The notes beneath the pieces are model-generated. The model saw nothing but the letters and a program-made list of their open reading frames with translations. It was not told the origin of the DNA and did not search any database. Positions 16,472 through 25,918 of a DNA stretch of 64,000 bases are shown one piece after another. Every line of letters begins with the position of its first letter. The stretch's first letter is position 1. The translations under genes and the position numbers were made by a program. This DNA comes from Leisingera coralii (lineage in GTDB: Bacteria; Pseudomonadota; Alphaproteobacteria; Rhodobacterales; Rhodobacteraceae), in assembly GCF_049056525.1 (NCBI RefSeq), contig NZ_JBHUPT010000011.1, forward strand, positions 43,275-107,274, in the 5' to 3' direction.

Positions 16472-17932
16472 AGTCATTATGCCGCGGTAAATCTTCCGAA
16501 TTGCTCTCGGTGAGAAAAAGAAACCTGAGTGGGCTTTCAAAGGGTTTGGTGCGCCTTGTGGCGTAACTTCGATGTTTTGGAGCAGTTTTTCTTTGAGGTT
16601 CGAAGGTTCGGGAAGGGATAAAATTTTCCCACTGATTGGGTCGTATTTTGACCAAAAGTTAACAACTCGGGCTCCAGGTTGGTTATTTCTTGTAACAAAC
16701 GGTCGACTTGACAGGGAAAGGCTTTTTTGTTGCGAGAGCCTGCTGAACCTATGGGAGAAAGTTCTATCTTTCTCGAACAGGGAGAGAATGTGGTCTACGG
16801 GGCTTCCTGCCGTGAAGATGAACTTAATCTTTTCGATATCGTCCGCCATCTTTTTCTTTTCGGATTCGCAGATGTTGATTGCATCGCAACGTCTACCCTC
16901 GCGAATTACAGCCTCCAACGCAATCGCGGAACCTAGGCTGTGGCCAACAATAAAGCACTCATTGCAACGAGGGTCACTTACTACGTCTCGGATCAGATTC
17001 ATCGCCTGTTTAACGCGACGCTCCCGCACTTCATACCTCTCGTCACTTTCAGAGTCCAAGGTCCAGGTGATAACATCAGAAAAGCGTCGTCGTACTGACA
17101 GCCAGGTAACTTTGATGAATAGAATTATGACTAACCCTTTGGCAATCCAACTAACTTCGTAACCTGCATCGGGAAATAGATAAAGAACAAGATGGTTTGT
17201 CGAAAAGCTCAGGATAAATATCAGTAAGGTAAGGCTTGCTAGGGAAACTACCAAAAATGCAACTTGCCGCATCAACCTTCTCAAAAGATTGTAAGTGTAA
17301 CCCCGTTTCCATTTGAGTGAAGCCTCGGTGTAGTCGCCAAATTGGGTTTTGGTGTTGCTTTCTTCTAGTAGTGCTTTGAAATTCTCAAAGCTTCCCTTTG
17401 GGTATCTCTTGCGGTTCTCCCAATTTTCAAAATTTCTATAAATCTTCGACAGTTTCTCTTTGTCCGCCGCTGTTGCGACCTTGGCTTCAAGTGATTGTAG
17501 GTACCGAAGCTTTAGGGTGGGGTACTTCCGCCACCGCGACAAGAGAGCCGAAAGAGACAGGTAAAAGGTTAGAAAAACCCACTGTAGCAACTGAAGTAGC
17601 GAGGCGGGCTTGTCAACATCGTTGCCCCAATAGCCTTCGTAAGCTCTAATAATTTTTTTTGATATATGTTTTCCTTTTTTCTTTCGAATCTGTCTGAATT
17701 GAATGAACTCCTTGTCTGACGAGCCATGTATTTCAATTTTGTATTTAAAGTCTCTAAGTTTCCCTAAGTCTTCATAGGATTCGTTCGCTCCTTGCTGATC
17801 GAGCGCATCCAGAAAACTTGACATGGATACGTGAAGGTTTGGGTTTCCGATTCCGTGAAAGTAGACAATTGATGAGTGGCTGAATGCAGTGTCTTGGTGC
17901 GGCGTATTTTGGTTTTTGTCGTCGGAATTCAT
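16457..17932 (-). CDS. membrane-associated alpha/beta-hydrolase (lipase-like) of unknown role
   Basis: This 491-residue protein carries a complete alpha/beta-hydrolase triad by motif: the oxyanion-type IVYFHGIGNP near residue 24, the nucleophile elbow GHSLGSAIA near 340, FTAGSP after it, a likely Asp in NFWSKYDPISG, and a likely His in KAHSGFFFSP near the end. Between the first strand and the elbow sits a long insertion with two hydrophobic helices (VAFLVVSLASLTLLIFILSF and GLVIILFIKVTWLSV), so the enzyme is probably membrane-bound. GC content is far below its neighbours. I chose the ATG at 17932 over a TTG at 17992. Substrate and function are unknown. Confidence 0.8.
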   Translation of the reverse strand: MNSDDKNQNTPHQDTAFSHSSIVYFHGIGNPNLHVSMSSFLDALDQQGANESYEDLGKLRDFKYKIEIHGSSDKEFIQFRQIRKKKGKHISKKIIRAYEGYWGNDVDKPASLLQLLQWVFLTFYLSLSALLSRWRKYPTLKLRYLQSLEAKVATAADKEKLSKIYRNFENWENRKRYPKGSFENFKALLEESNTKTQFGDYTEASLKWKRGYTYNLLRRLMRQVAFLVVSLASLTLLIFILSFSTNHLVLYLFPDAGYEVSWIAKGLVIILFIKVTWLSVRRRFSDVITWTLDSESDERYEVRERRVKQAMNLIRDVVSDPRCNECFIVGHSLGSAIALEAVIREGRRCDAINICESEKKKMADDIEKIKFIFTAGSPVDHILSLFEKDRTFSHRFSRLSQQKSLSLSSRPFVTRNNQPGARVVNFWSKYDPISGKILSLPEPSNLKEKLLQNIEVTPQGAPNPLKAHSGFFFSPRAIRKIYRGIMTGRLN

Positions 17933-18057
17933 AGTGTTTGCCTGGTGGAGCAGCCTAAGCGACTCAGTTTTTGTTGTAGGCAGGCTGGCCAAAATTTGAG
18001 CTGTATCTCAAGCGTGAATTTTGAATGAGAATCCATAAAAAAATAGCTGTACTCTCC

Positions 18058-19101
18058 CTACCGCAGCGACGCCCGCTTCAGCAGCCCCACCGCATCCGGC
18101 CGGTCCAAGAGCGACCGGCTCACGTCCAGCCCGTGGGCGCCGCTCTTGTGGGCGGCGGGCAGGGCGCCGGGCCCGTTGCCTGCGCGGGCGGTGAAAACAT
18201 CCTCCGGCAGCGCGGGGCGGGTGACCGGGTCGAGGAAGGTGCTCTCGGCGGCGATGCCCTCGGCGTAGATGATGTGGTGGCGGTCGAACAGGATCTGGAA
18301 GTAATCGGCAAAGCCGCCGTCCAGCACCACCACGGTATCGCCGTTCACCAGGTCGCGGGCGCGGACCAGGATCTCGGGCGCGCCGGCGCCGATCTCGTCG
18401 CTGCGCTGGTAGACCATCAGCCGGTGGGCGGGGCTGACGATCAGGTCGTTGGCGTTGTTGAGGGCGCCCTTGCGGATCAGGATCGGGGCCAGATCGCCGA
18501 CCGCGCGCAGGGTGGACTGGCCGACCCAGCGGACCTCCTGGATGCCGTCGTCGCGGGTGAGGACGCGGTCGCCTGGGCGCATGTCTTCGATCGGGCGCTG
18601 TTCGCCGGTCGAGAGCGTGATGCGGGTGCCGCGGGTGAAGGAGACGCAGGCCGATTGCGCCAGCTTGCGGCGGGCGGGCTCGCGCGCGGCCTTGACCAGG
18701 GTGTAGGGCATCTGCGGCTGCAGGGGGGCGAGCGGCACCAGGTAGATGGCGGCGATATAGCCCTCGGCGTCGGCCTCGACCATGACCAGGGTTTCGGTGT
18801 TGGGGCCGCTGTCGGGCATCAGGGTGAGCAGGCAATCGAGGTGCAGCGCGGCGCCGGGGGTGCCAAGCGCGGAGTTGTCCGCGACGGAGAGGCTGCCGTC
18901 GTGATGGGCAGCGATGCCCAGCCGCCGCGGGGCGGAGGCGGCGTCGAGCATGTAGATGTCGTCGAGCACCAGATCCTCGAGCACGCCAAGGGGGTCGCCC
19001 ATGTTGGCGCCGTATTCGACGCGGAAATGCTCGGCCAGGTGGGCCTGGACGGAGGTGAGGCTGGCGGTCAAGGTCTGTCCCATGCGCGGCTGGTGTTTCA
19101 T
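18058..19101 (-). CDS. Hint-domain (hedgehog/intein-type) protein
   Basis: This 347-residue protein has an N-terminal beta-rich part of about 180 residues, then a Hint domain starting near ACVSFTRGTRITL and followed by PIEDMRPGDRVLTRDDG and EVRWVGQ, with a second block LIVSPAHRLMV. Such Hint modules are common in Roseobacter proteins. Self-splicing has rarely been shown for them. The start is either 19101 (MKHQPRMGQ) or 19083. It is transcribed divergently from the SDR gene across a 186-base region. The open frame continues far upstream but overlaps the SDR gene and is a shadow there. Confidence 0.75.
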   Translation of the reverse strand: MKHQPRMGQTLTASLTSVQAHLAEHFRVEYGANMGDPLGVLEDLVLDDIYMLDAASAPRRLGIAAHHDGSLSVADNSALGTPGAALHLDCLLTLMPDSGPNTETLVMVEADAEGYIAAIYLVPLAPLQPQMPYTLVKAAREPARRKLAQSACVSFTRGTRITLSTGEQRPIEDMRPGDRVLTRDDGIQEVRWVGQSTLRAVGDLAPILIRKGALNNANDLIVSPAHRLMVYQRSDEIGAGAPEILVRARDLVNGDTVVVLDGGFADYFQILFDRHHIIYAEGIAAESTFLDPVTRPALPEDVFTARAGNGPGALPAAHKSGAHGLDVSRSLLDRPDAVGLLKRASLR

Positions 19102-19287
19102 CCCCAATGTGGCCCCCTGCGGGGCTCTGTCCAGTAGGTTTGCTGCAGGAATGTGGCGGAAAGGGGTCCGGAAGGGGCAGATTTTCCGGCGGATTGACGT
19201 TTGGGGCGGGACGCGCAGGGCTGGCCTTCGGGGTGCGGGCGGTGCAAGCTCTGCGCGAACGGTGAAGATTCCCGAGGGAGGACAACA

Positions 19288-20067
19288 ATGGATCTGGGTA
19301 TTTCGGGCAAGCGCGCGCTGGTTTGCGCCAGCAGCAAGGGGCTGGGTCTGGGCTGTGCCGAGGCGCTGGCGGAGGCCGGTGTGAACCTGGTGATGAACGC
19401 CCGCGGGGCGGAGGCGCTGGAGGCGTCGGCGCAGGCGATCCGCGATGCCCATGGCGTGGATGTGGTGACTGTGGCCGCCGATGTGACCTCGCCGGAGGGC
19501 CAGCAGAAGGTGCTGGAGGCAGCTGAGGGCGTGGACATCCTGGTCACCAACGCGGGCGGGCCGCCGCCGGGCATGTGGACCGACTGGGACCGCGAGGATT
19601 TCATCAAGGCGCTGGATGCCAACATGCTGACCCCGATTGCGCTGATCAAGGCGCTGGTGCCGGGGATGATGGAGCGCGGCTGGGGGCGGGTGGTCAACAT
19701 CACCTCGGTCTCGGTCAAGTCGCCGATCCCGGTGCTGGGGCTGTCGAACGCGGCGCGGGCGGGGCTGACCGGCTATGTCGCGGGCACCGCGCGGCAGGTG
19801 GCGGGCAAGGGCGTCATCATGAACAACCTGCAGCCGGGCATTCATGCCACCGACCGGGCGGTCTCGCTGGATGGCGGCGCGGCCAAGGCGCAGGGCATCA
19901 CACCTGAGGAGGCCAAGCAACAGCGCTGTGCGACCATTCCGGCGGGCCGCTATGGCACCCGGCAGGAATTCGGCGCCACCTGTGCCTTCATGTGCTCGCA
20001 GCACGCGGGCTTCATGGTCGGGCAGAACATCCTGCTGGACGGCGGCGCCACCAACACGACGATGTAA
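19288..20067 (+). CDS. SDR-family oxidoreductase with atypical active site
   Basis: This 259-residue Rossmann protein is similar to 3-oxoacyl-ACP reductases (FabG-like). The cofactor loop is CASSKGLGLG instead of TGxxxGxG. NAGG follows at the usual place. In the active-site region the Ser is present (NITSVSVKSPIP), but the usual YxxxK reads SNAARAGLTGY, so the catalytic Tyr and Lys are not at their normal positions. This is a known SDR subgroup with an imperfect tetrad. The start at 19288 has GGGAGG upstream. The AlkC-like gene follows after 10 bases. Confidence 0.85.
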   Translation: MDLGISGKRALVCASSKGLGLGCAEALAEAGVNLVMNARGAEALEASAQAIRDAHGVDVVTVAADVTSPEGQQKVLEAAEGVDILVTNAGGPPPGMWTDWDREDFIKALDANMLTPIALIKALVPGMMERGWGRVVNITSVSVKSPIPVLGLSNAARAGLTGYVAGTARQVAGKGVIMNNLQPGIHATDRAVSLDGGAAKAQGITPEEAKQQRCATIPAGRYGTRQEFGATCAFMCSQHAGFMVGQNILLDGGATNTTM

Positions 20068-20077
20068 GGAGTGCTGT

Positions 20078-21199
20078 ATGGCCAGCGGGTTTTCCCTGAA
20101 GGACCAGCTGTTCAACCGCGGCAAGGTCCGCTATCTGGCGGGCCTTTTTTCCGCGGCTGAGGCTGGGTTTGATGCTGAGGCCTTTGAGGCCCAGGTGATG
20201 GCGGAGCTGCCGGCGCTGGAGCTGAAGCAGCGGATCACGCTGATTGCGGAGGTGCTGGCGGGGCATCTGCCCGAAGCCTTGCCCGAGGCCGCGCCGATCG
20301 TGCTGAAGGCGCTGCCGCCGCCGCTGGACCCGGACAAGACGGATGACGATTTCGGCGATTTCATCTTTGCCCCGTTGGGGGAGTATGCCGCCGCGCGGGG
20401 CCTTGAGGCGCACCGGGATCTGGCGCTGGACATGCTGGAGGAAATCACCCAGCGGTTTTCGATGGAATGGGCCATCCGCCCCTTCCTGAACCGCTGGCCC
20501 GCGGAGGTGCTGGAACGGATGGACGGCTGGGCTGGGCACAGCAGCTATCACGTGCGGCGGCTGGTGAGCGAAGGCACCCGCCCGCGGCTGCCCTGGGGCG
20601 AGGCGGTCGGGCTGCAGCTGGCGGATCCGCTGCCGCTCTTGGACCGGCTGCACGGCGATGGCACCCGCTATGTCACCCGCTCGGTTGCCAACCATCTGAA
20701 TGACATTGCCAAGAAGGATCCGGACCTGGTGATGGACCGGCTGCAGGGCTGGCGCGAGGCCGGGGCGCAGGACCGCAAGGAGCTGGACTGGATGACTTCC
20801 CACGCCCTGCGCGGGCTGGTGAAGGCGGGCCATCCGCGGGCGATGGCAATGCTGGGCTATGATCCGGATCTGACCTTGGACGCGTTTGTCACTGTTCCCG
20901 AGGCTGTGCGCATCGGCGAGGCGCTGGATCTCTCCTGCCGTTTGGAGGGGGCTGCGGGAGCGCCGGTGCTGGTGGATTATATCCTGCATTTTCAGCGTCC
21001 TGGCGGAAAGGCTTCAGCCAAGGTGTTCAAGCTGAAGCAGGCCAGGATCACCGGCGGCAGGCTGGAGCTGGGCAAGAAGCACAAGCTGAAGGGGGATGCG
21101 ACGACCTTCAAGCTGGTGCCGGGGCCGCACCGGATCGAGCTGATGGTGAACGGCAAGGTGCGGGCCGAGGCGGCGTTTGAGCTGCTGCCCGAGGGGTAG
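20078..21199 (+). CDS. AlkC-like DNA alkylation repair protein
   Basis: This 373-residue all-helical HEAT-repeat-type protein carries the signature HVRRLVSEGTRPRLPWGEAV, typical of AlkC/AlkD DNA glycosylases, which excise 3-methyladenine and related lesions. Before it come helical repeats (MEWAIRPFLNRWP), and the C-terminal 100 residues form a beta-rich extension (VDYILHFQRPGGKASAKVFK), as seen in AlkC-type proteins. It lies just behind the SDR gene, so the two probably share a transcript; a functional link is not obvious. AlkC rather than AlkD is inferred from length and the extension. Confidence 0.85.
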   Translation: MASGFSLKDQLFNRGKVRYLAGLFSAAEAGFDAEAFEAQVMAELPALELKQRITLIAEVLAGHLPEALPEAAPIVLKALPPPLDPDKTDDDFGDFIFAPLGEYAAARGLEAHRDLALDMLEEITQRFSMEWAIRPFLNRWPAEVLERMDGWAGHSSYHVRRLVSEGTRPRLPWGEAVGLQLADPLPLLDRLHGDGTRYVTRSVANHLNDIAKKDPDLVMDRLQGWREAGAQDRKELDWMTSHALRGLVKAGHPRAMAMLGYDPDLTLDAFVTVPEAVRIGEALDLSCRLEGAAGAPVLVDYILHFQRPGGKASAKVFKLKQARITGGRLELGKKHKLKGDATTFKLVPGPHRIELMVNGKVRAEAAFELLPEG

Positions 21200-21241
21200 G
21201 TCCTTTGAACCGCAGTCTTGCTGGCGCGGAATAGTGAGCTG

Positions 21242-21325
21242 AGGGCAGCGCCCGACCCTGGGCGGGTGCGAAGCGCCCTCCCGTGGGGAGGGTCGGGCGC
21301 TGCCCGGCCTCTCGGCCGGGCGGGA
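21242..21325 (+). repeat. GC-rich dispersed repeat, family B copy 2
   Basis: It begins AGGGCAGCGCCCG, has an internal inverted repeat, CGGGCGCTGCCC, and then the short hairpin GGCCTCTCGGCC. It lies in the 253 bases before the arsM-like gene. A related copy lies directly after that gene. Confidence 0.75.
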
Positions 21326-21452
21326 GTCCATAGTCTTTCGATAGTTCCCCCACACTCCATCACACTTGCGTCAGGCCTCCCGCCAGCCCGATTGCCCGGG
21401 TGCCCGGGTGCCGCTATCCCGATGGTCCGGAACCATCAGGAAAGGCGCCCCC

Positions 21453-22502
21453 ATGAAACATGAAAACGTGCAGACCTATTACGGCGAGGTGCTGCAGGGC
21501 AGCGGCGATCTCCAGACCAACGCCTGCTGCACGCCGGACGACATGCCGGACCATGTGAAGGCGGTGCTGTCCAAGATCCATGACGAGGTGCTGACCCGCT
21601 ATTACGGCTGCGGGCTGATTGCGCCGGAGGCGCTGGAAGGCGCGCGCATCCTCGACCTCGGCTGCGGTGCGGGCCGCGATGTCTATGCGCTGTCGGCGCT
21701 GGTTGGGGAGCATGGCAAGGTGGTGGGTGTTGATATGACGCCTGCGCAGCTGGAGGTGGCGCGGCGCCATCAGGACTACCACGCCGAGACCTTTGGCTAT
21801 GCCCATTCCAATGTGGAGTTTCACCACGGCTATATCGAACAGCTGGAGGAGCTGGACCTGGAGCCGGGCTCCTTTGACATCATCGTCTCCAACTGCGTAA
21901 TCAACCTAGCCACCGACAAGGGCGCGGTGCTGCGCGGGGCGCATCACCTGCTGAAAGAGGGCGGGGAGATGTACTTCTCCGACGTCTATGCCGACCGCCG
22001 GGTGCCGCAGGCGATGGCGGAGGATGAGGTGCTCTATGGCGAATGCCTGTCCGGGGCGCTGTATTGGAATGATTTCCTGTCGATTGCCAAGGAGTCCGGG
22101 TTCAAGGACCCGCGGATAGTGACCTCGCGCTTGCTGACGATCGAGAACCCGGTGCTGGAGAAGCGGGTGCAGCCGCTGAAGTTCCTGTCTGCCACCTACC
22201 GGCTGTTCAAGCTGCCAGCGCTGGAGCCGGCTTGCGAGGATTACGGCCAGGCGGTGATCTACAAGGGGACGATCCCGCACGCGCCGCATGTGTTTGCGCT
22301 GGACGACCACCATGTGATCGAGGCGGGCAAGGTGTTTCCGGTCTGCGGCAACACCTGGATGATGCTGCAGGACACCCGCCTGGCACCGCATTTCGAATTC
22401 ATCGGCTCGTTTGAGACCCACTACGGGATTTTCACGGGTTGCGGCGGCAATTCCCCTTTCAACGGGCTGGAGCAGGACGGTGCCGCGCCGGGGTGCTGTT
22501 AG
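21453..22502 (+). CDS. arsM: arsenite methyltransferase (ArsM), arsenosugar-type
   Basis: This 349-residue S-adenosylmethionine-dependent enzyme is predicted to methylate trivalent arsenic. The SAM motif is ILDLGCGAGRDVY near residue 70, with VVGVDMTPAQL after it. The three cysteine positions expected for ArsM are present: NACC at 25-26, SNCVIN with Cys148 and GECLSG with Cys198. The segment YADRRVPQAMAEDEVLYGE and the C-terminal domain match the arsenosugar-type group. The protein ends in a Cys pair (PGCC). I see no arsS-like radical SAM gene, arsR or arsenic pump beside it. GC-rich repeats flank it on both sides. Confidence 0.85.
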   Translation: MKHENVQTYYGEVLQGSGDLQTNACCTPDDMPDHVKAVLSKIHDEVLTRYYGCGLIAPEALEGARILDLGCGAGRDVYALSALVGEHGKVVGVDMTPAQLEVARRHQDYHAETFGYAHSNVEFHHGYIEQLEELDLEPGSFDIIVSNCVINLATDKGAVLRGAHHLLKEGGEMYFSDVYADRRVPQAMAEDEVLYGECLSGALYWNDFLSIAKESGFKDPRIVTSRLLTIENPVLEKRVQPLKFLSATYRLFKLPALEPACEDYGQAVIYKGTIPHAPHVFALDDHHVIEAGKVFPVCGNTWMMLQDTRLAPHFEFIGSFETHYGIFTGCGGNSPFNGLEQDGAAPGCC

Positions 22503-22539
22503 AACAAAGGCCGTAAAACGCGGCCTGAAAGCTCAAACA

Positions 22540-22629
22540 GAGGGCAGCGCCCGGCCCGGCGGGGAGGGCGAGAAGCGCCCGCCCCGTGGGGGGCGGGACG
22601 GGCGCTGCCCGGCCTATAGGCCGGGCGGT
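22540..22629 (+). repeat. GC-rich dispersed repeat, family B copy 3
   Basis: AGGGCAGCGCCCGGCC to CGGGCGCTGCCC, then GGCCTATAGGCCGGGCGG. It is a near-identical inverted copy of 15670-15743 and is similar to 21242-21325. It sits between the arsM and ABC ATPase genes. Confidence 0.75.
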
Positions 22630-22727
22630 AAGTTTTTCACGCAGTGCTGACCGCTTGCGGCGGCTGAGCAGGGTTGCTATCCCGGCGTGAACCCAAGCGT
22701 TTTCATCGGAAACAGCCCCGAGGCCTC

Positions 22728-23834
<1,107 letters not shown>

Positions 23835-23876
23835 GGCTTAAGAGGCATTCTGCACCCGGTGAAACAGGAGGTGCAG

Positions 23877-24728
23877 ATGCAGGGCAGTTATCAGATCCGG
23901 GCGCTGGCGCCAGCGGAAATCCGCACCGCCGTGGACTGGGCCGCGCGCGAAGGCTGGAACCCCGGCCGCAGCGATGCAGCGTGCTTTGCGAGCGTTGATC
24001 CTGAGGGATTCTGGGGCGGGTTTCTGGACGGGCAGATGGTTGCCTGTATCTCGGTGGTGAACTACGGGCAGGCGTTCTCCTTCCTCGGCTTCTACATCGT
24101 GGCGCCGGAGCAGCGCGGGCAGGGCTATGGGTATGCGCTGTGGCAGAAGGCGCTGGAGCACGCCGGGGGGCGGGTTGTCGGCCTTGACGGGGTGGTGGAT
24201 CAGCAAGCGAACTACCGCCGCTCGGGCTTTGAGCTGGCGTACCGCAATATCCGCTTTGGCGGGGTGCCCGCGGGCGGGCTGGAGGCGGCCGCGGGTTTCG
24301 AGCTGTCGCCGCTGAGCGCACCGGCGGCGGAGCTGGAGGCGCTGGACGCCCGCGTCTTCCCGGCGCCGCGGCGGGTGTTCTGGCAGCAATGGCTGGGGGC
24401 GGAGGGGCATCACTCCTTTGCCGCGTATCAGGGCGGAAGCCTGGCGGGGTTCGGCACCCTTCGGCCCTGCGGCAGCGGCTGCAAGATCGGGCCGCTGGTG
24501 GCCACGTCGCGCGGGGCGGCCGAGGCGGTGCTGGCGCGGCTGCTGCAAGAGCTGCCACCCGGGCAGGAGGTGTTCCTGGATGTGCCTGAGCCGCATTCGG
24601 CGGCGGTGGACCTGGCGCGCGCGCTGGGGCTGGCGCCGGTGTTTGAGACCGCGCGGATGTACCGCGGGCCTGCGCCGCAGCTGGAGACGGATCTGATTTT
24701 CGGCGTCACCAGTTTCGAACTCGGGTAG
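23877..24728 (+). CDS. GNAT-family N-acetyltransferase
   Basis: This 283-residue protein has an N-terminal GNAT domain with the acetyl-CoA loop APEQRGQGYGYALWQKAL near residue 83 and a second, GNAT-like C-terminal half (residues about 150-283). The substrate cannot be told. The ATG at 23877 is preferred over an upstream GTG at 23859 because AGGAGG lies at the right distance from it. It follows the ABC ATPase by 42 bases and may be co-transcribed. Confidence 0.85.
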   Translation: MQGSYQIRALAPAEIRTAVDWAAREGWNPGRSDAACFASVDPEGFWGGFLDGQMVACISVVNYGQAFSFLGFYIVAPEQRGQGYGYALWQKALEHAGGRVVGLDGVVDQQANYRRSGFELAYRNIRFGGVPAGGLEAAAGFELSPLSAPAAELEALDARVFPAPRRVFWQQWLGAEGHHSFAAYQGGSLAGFGTLRPCGSGCKIGPLVATSRGAAEAVLARLLQELPPGQEVFLDVPEPHSAAVDLARALGLAPVFETARMYRGPAPQLETDLIFGVTSFELG

Positions 24729-24844
24729 GGGGCTCTGCCCCCGGCCCTGTTGGATAGGGGCTCCGCCCCGTTCAGCCCTGAAACCGTCCCCCGGACGGTT
24801 TCCAAGACGGGGTTCACCCCCCGGGATATTTTCAGCCAGATGAA
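24729..24844 (+). repeat. dispersed repeat, family A copy 1 (GGGATATTT/GCCAGA element)
   Basis: A GGGGCTCTGCCCC hairpin, a second GGGGCTCCGCCCC hairpin and an ACCGTCCCCCGGACGGT stem lead into CCCCCCGGGATATTTTCAG and CCAGATGAA. Similar elements are at 43599-43713, 45180-45249 and 56174-56222. It fills the space between two convergent genes and may end both transcripts. Confidence 0.7.
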
Positions 24845-24853
24845 TTTAGGATC

Positions 24854-25528
24854 TTAGGAGCCGTACGGGTCGTAGTCCTGCAGGCGCTTGCCAGGCTCGT
24901 CCACGAACAGCTCTGGCAGGGCCTGCGCGTCCTCGATCAGGTCCACCCGGAAGACGCGGAAGGCGTCCCGGGTTTCGCACCAGGCGGTGAGGGTCCAGAC
25001 CCGGCCCCAGTATTCCATGTGCAACGGCCGGATCCTGCGCTCGGTCAGGGTGCCGTCGATGCGGCGGTATGTCAGTTGCAGCTTTTGCCGGGCTTTGATC
25101 GCGGCCCGCAGCGCGGGCATATGGGCAAAGCCGCGGGCGGCATCGGCAAAGGGGTAGACCGCGAATTTCCAGGCGTCGGCCTCGGCGATGGTCTGCTCCG
25201 GCAGCACCGCGTCCACCTTGGCCGCCAGCGACTGGGCGGCGGCCTTGAGGTCCGGGTCAGCGGCCTCTGCCACGATGGCCATGCCGAGGTTCAGCGCCTC
25301 CAGTTCCTCTGGTGTCAGGGTGAGGGGCGGCAGGCTGATTTGCTCGCGCACCATGTAGCCGACGCCGCGCTCTCCCTCCACCGGCACGCCGGAGGCCACC
25401 AGCGTGTCCATGTCGCGGTAGATGGTGCGGGTGGAGACTTCCAGCCGGTCGGCAATGTCCTGGGCGCGGTGCAGCTTCCCGTCGCGCAGGATCTGGATGA
25501 TTTCGAAAAGGCGGTCGGTGCGGCGCAT
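24854..25528 (-). CDS. YafY-type HTH/WYL-domain transcriptional regulator
   Basis: This 224-residue regulator has an N-terminal winged helix (RLFEIIQILRDGKLHRAQDIADRLEVS..TIYRDMDTL, residues 5-45) and a C-terminal WYL-type ligand domain (RIRPLHMEYWGRVWTLTAWC). The WYL motif itself is replaced by EYWGRVWTL. The start was placed at 25528 (MRRTDRLFE), where the family begins. The divergent or downstream partner is the small monooxygenase-like gene at 25610, also on the minus strand and upstream of it. Regulators of this class often sit beside such genes. Confidence 0.9.
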   Translation of the reverse strand: MRRTDRLFEIIQILRDGKLHRAQDIADRLEVSTRTIYRDMDTLVASGVPVEGERGVGYMVREQISLPPLTLTPEELEALNLGMAIVAEAADPDLKAAAQSLAAKVDAVLPEQTIAEADAWKFAVYPFADAARGFAHMPALRAAIKARQKLQLTYRRIDGTLTERRIRPLHMEYWGRVWTLTAWCETRDAFRVFRVDLIEDAQALPELFVDEPGKRLQDYDPYGS

Positions 25529-25609
25529 GGGCCTAGCCTTTGCGCGGGGGAGGGAGGAGGTCAAGGGCTGCGCCCGGCCCCGGGGACCTGCGGGCGCAGC
25601 TCCGGGGTG

Positions 25610-25918
25610 TTACGGCGCCATCTGCCACAGCACCTCTTCATGGCGCATGGCTGCGCTGTCCGGTGCAAGCGCCGCCACCACCTCGGGCGCGAAATCCTGC
25701 TGCATGAAGGTCTGCGCCACCTTTTTCGCCGTCGCCATGTCCTTCCAGACCACGTAGTCGGTCCATTTGCCGTCCTCGCCCTGGCTCAGCTGACGGGTGA
25801 CAAAGCCGTCCTGGGCGCGGACGAACCCTTCGGTGCGCTGCATCAGGGCGGTGAAATCCGCAGCGCTCACGCCATCGGCCAATTTGAAGGTCACGATTTC
25901 GGCGACATGTTTGCTCAT
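25610..25918 (-). CDS. dimeric alpha/beta-barrel protein, ABM-like
   Basis: This 102-residue protein starts MSKHVAEIVTFKL and has the layout of small ferredoxin-like dimeric alpha/beta-barrel proteins such as antibiotic-biosynthesis-monooxygenase (ABM) family members: VAEIVTFKL strand, helix around FTALMQRTEGFV, RQLSQGEDGKWTDYVVW hairpin, then an AKKVAQTFMQ helix. No cofactor motif is expected in this fold. The ATG at 25918 was chosen because AAGGAGAAACGTG lies upstream. It lies 81 bases before the WYL regulator on the same strand. Function is unknown. Confidence 0.8.
   Translation of the reverse strand: MSKHVAEIVTFKLADGVSAADFTALMQRTEGFVRAQDGFVTRQLSQGEDGKWTDYVVWKDMATAKKVAQTFMQQDFAPEVVAALAPDSAAMRHEEVLWQMAP

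Noticed and set aside
18058..20124. Hint-domain frame extended to 688 residues
   Set aside because: The extension runs antisense through the well-supported SDR gene; the natural start is at 19101 or 19083.
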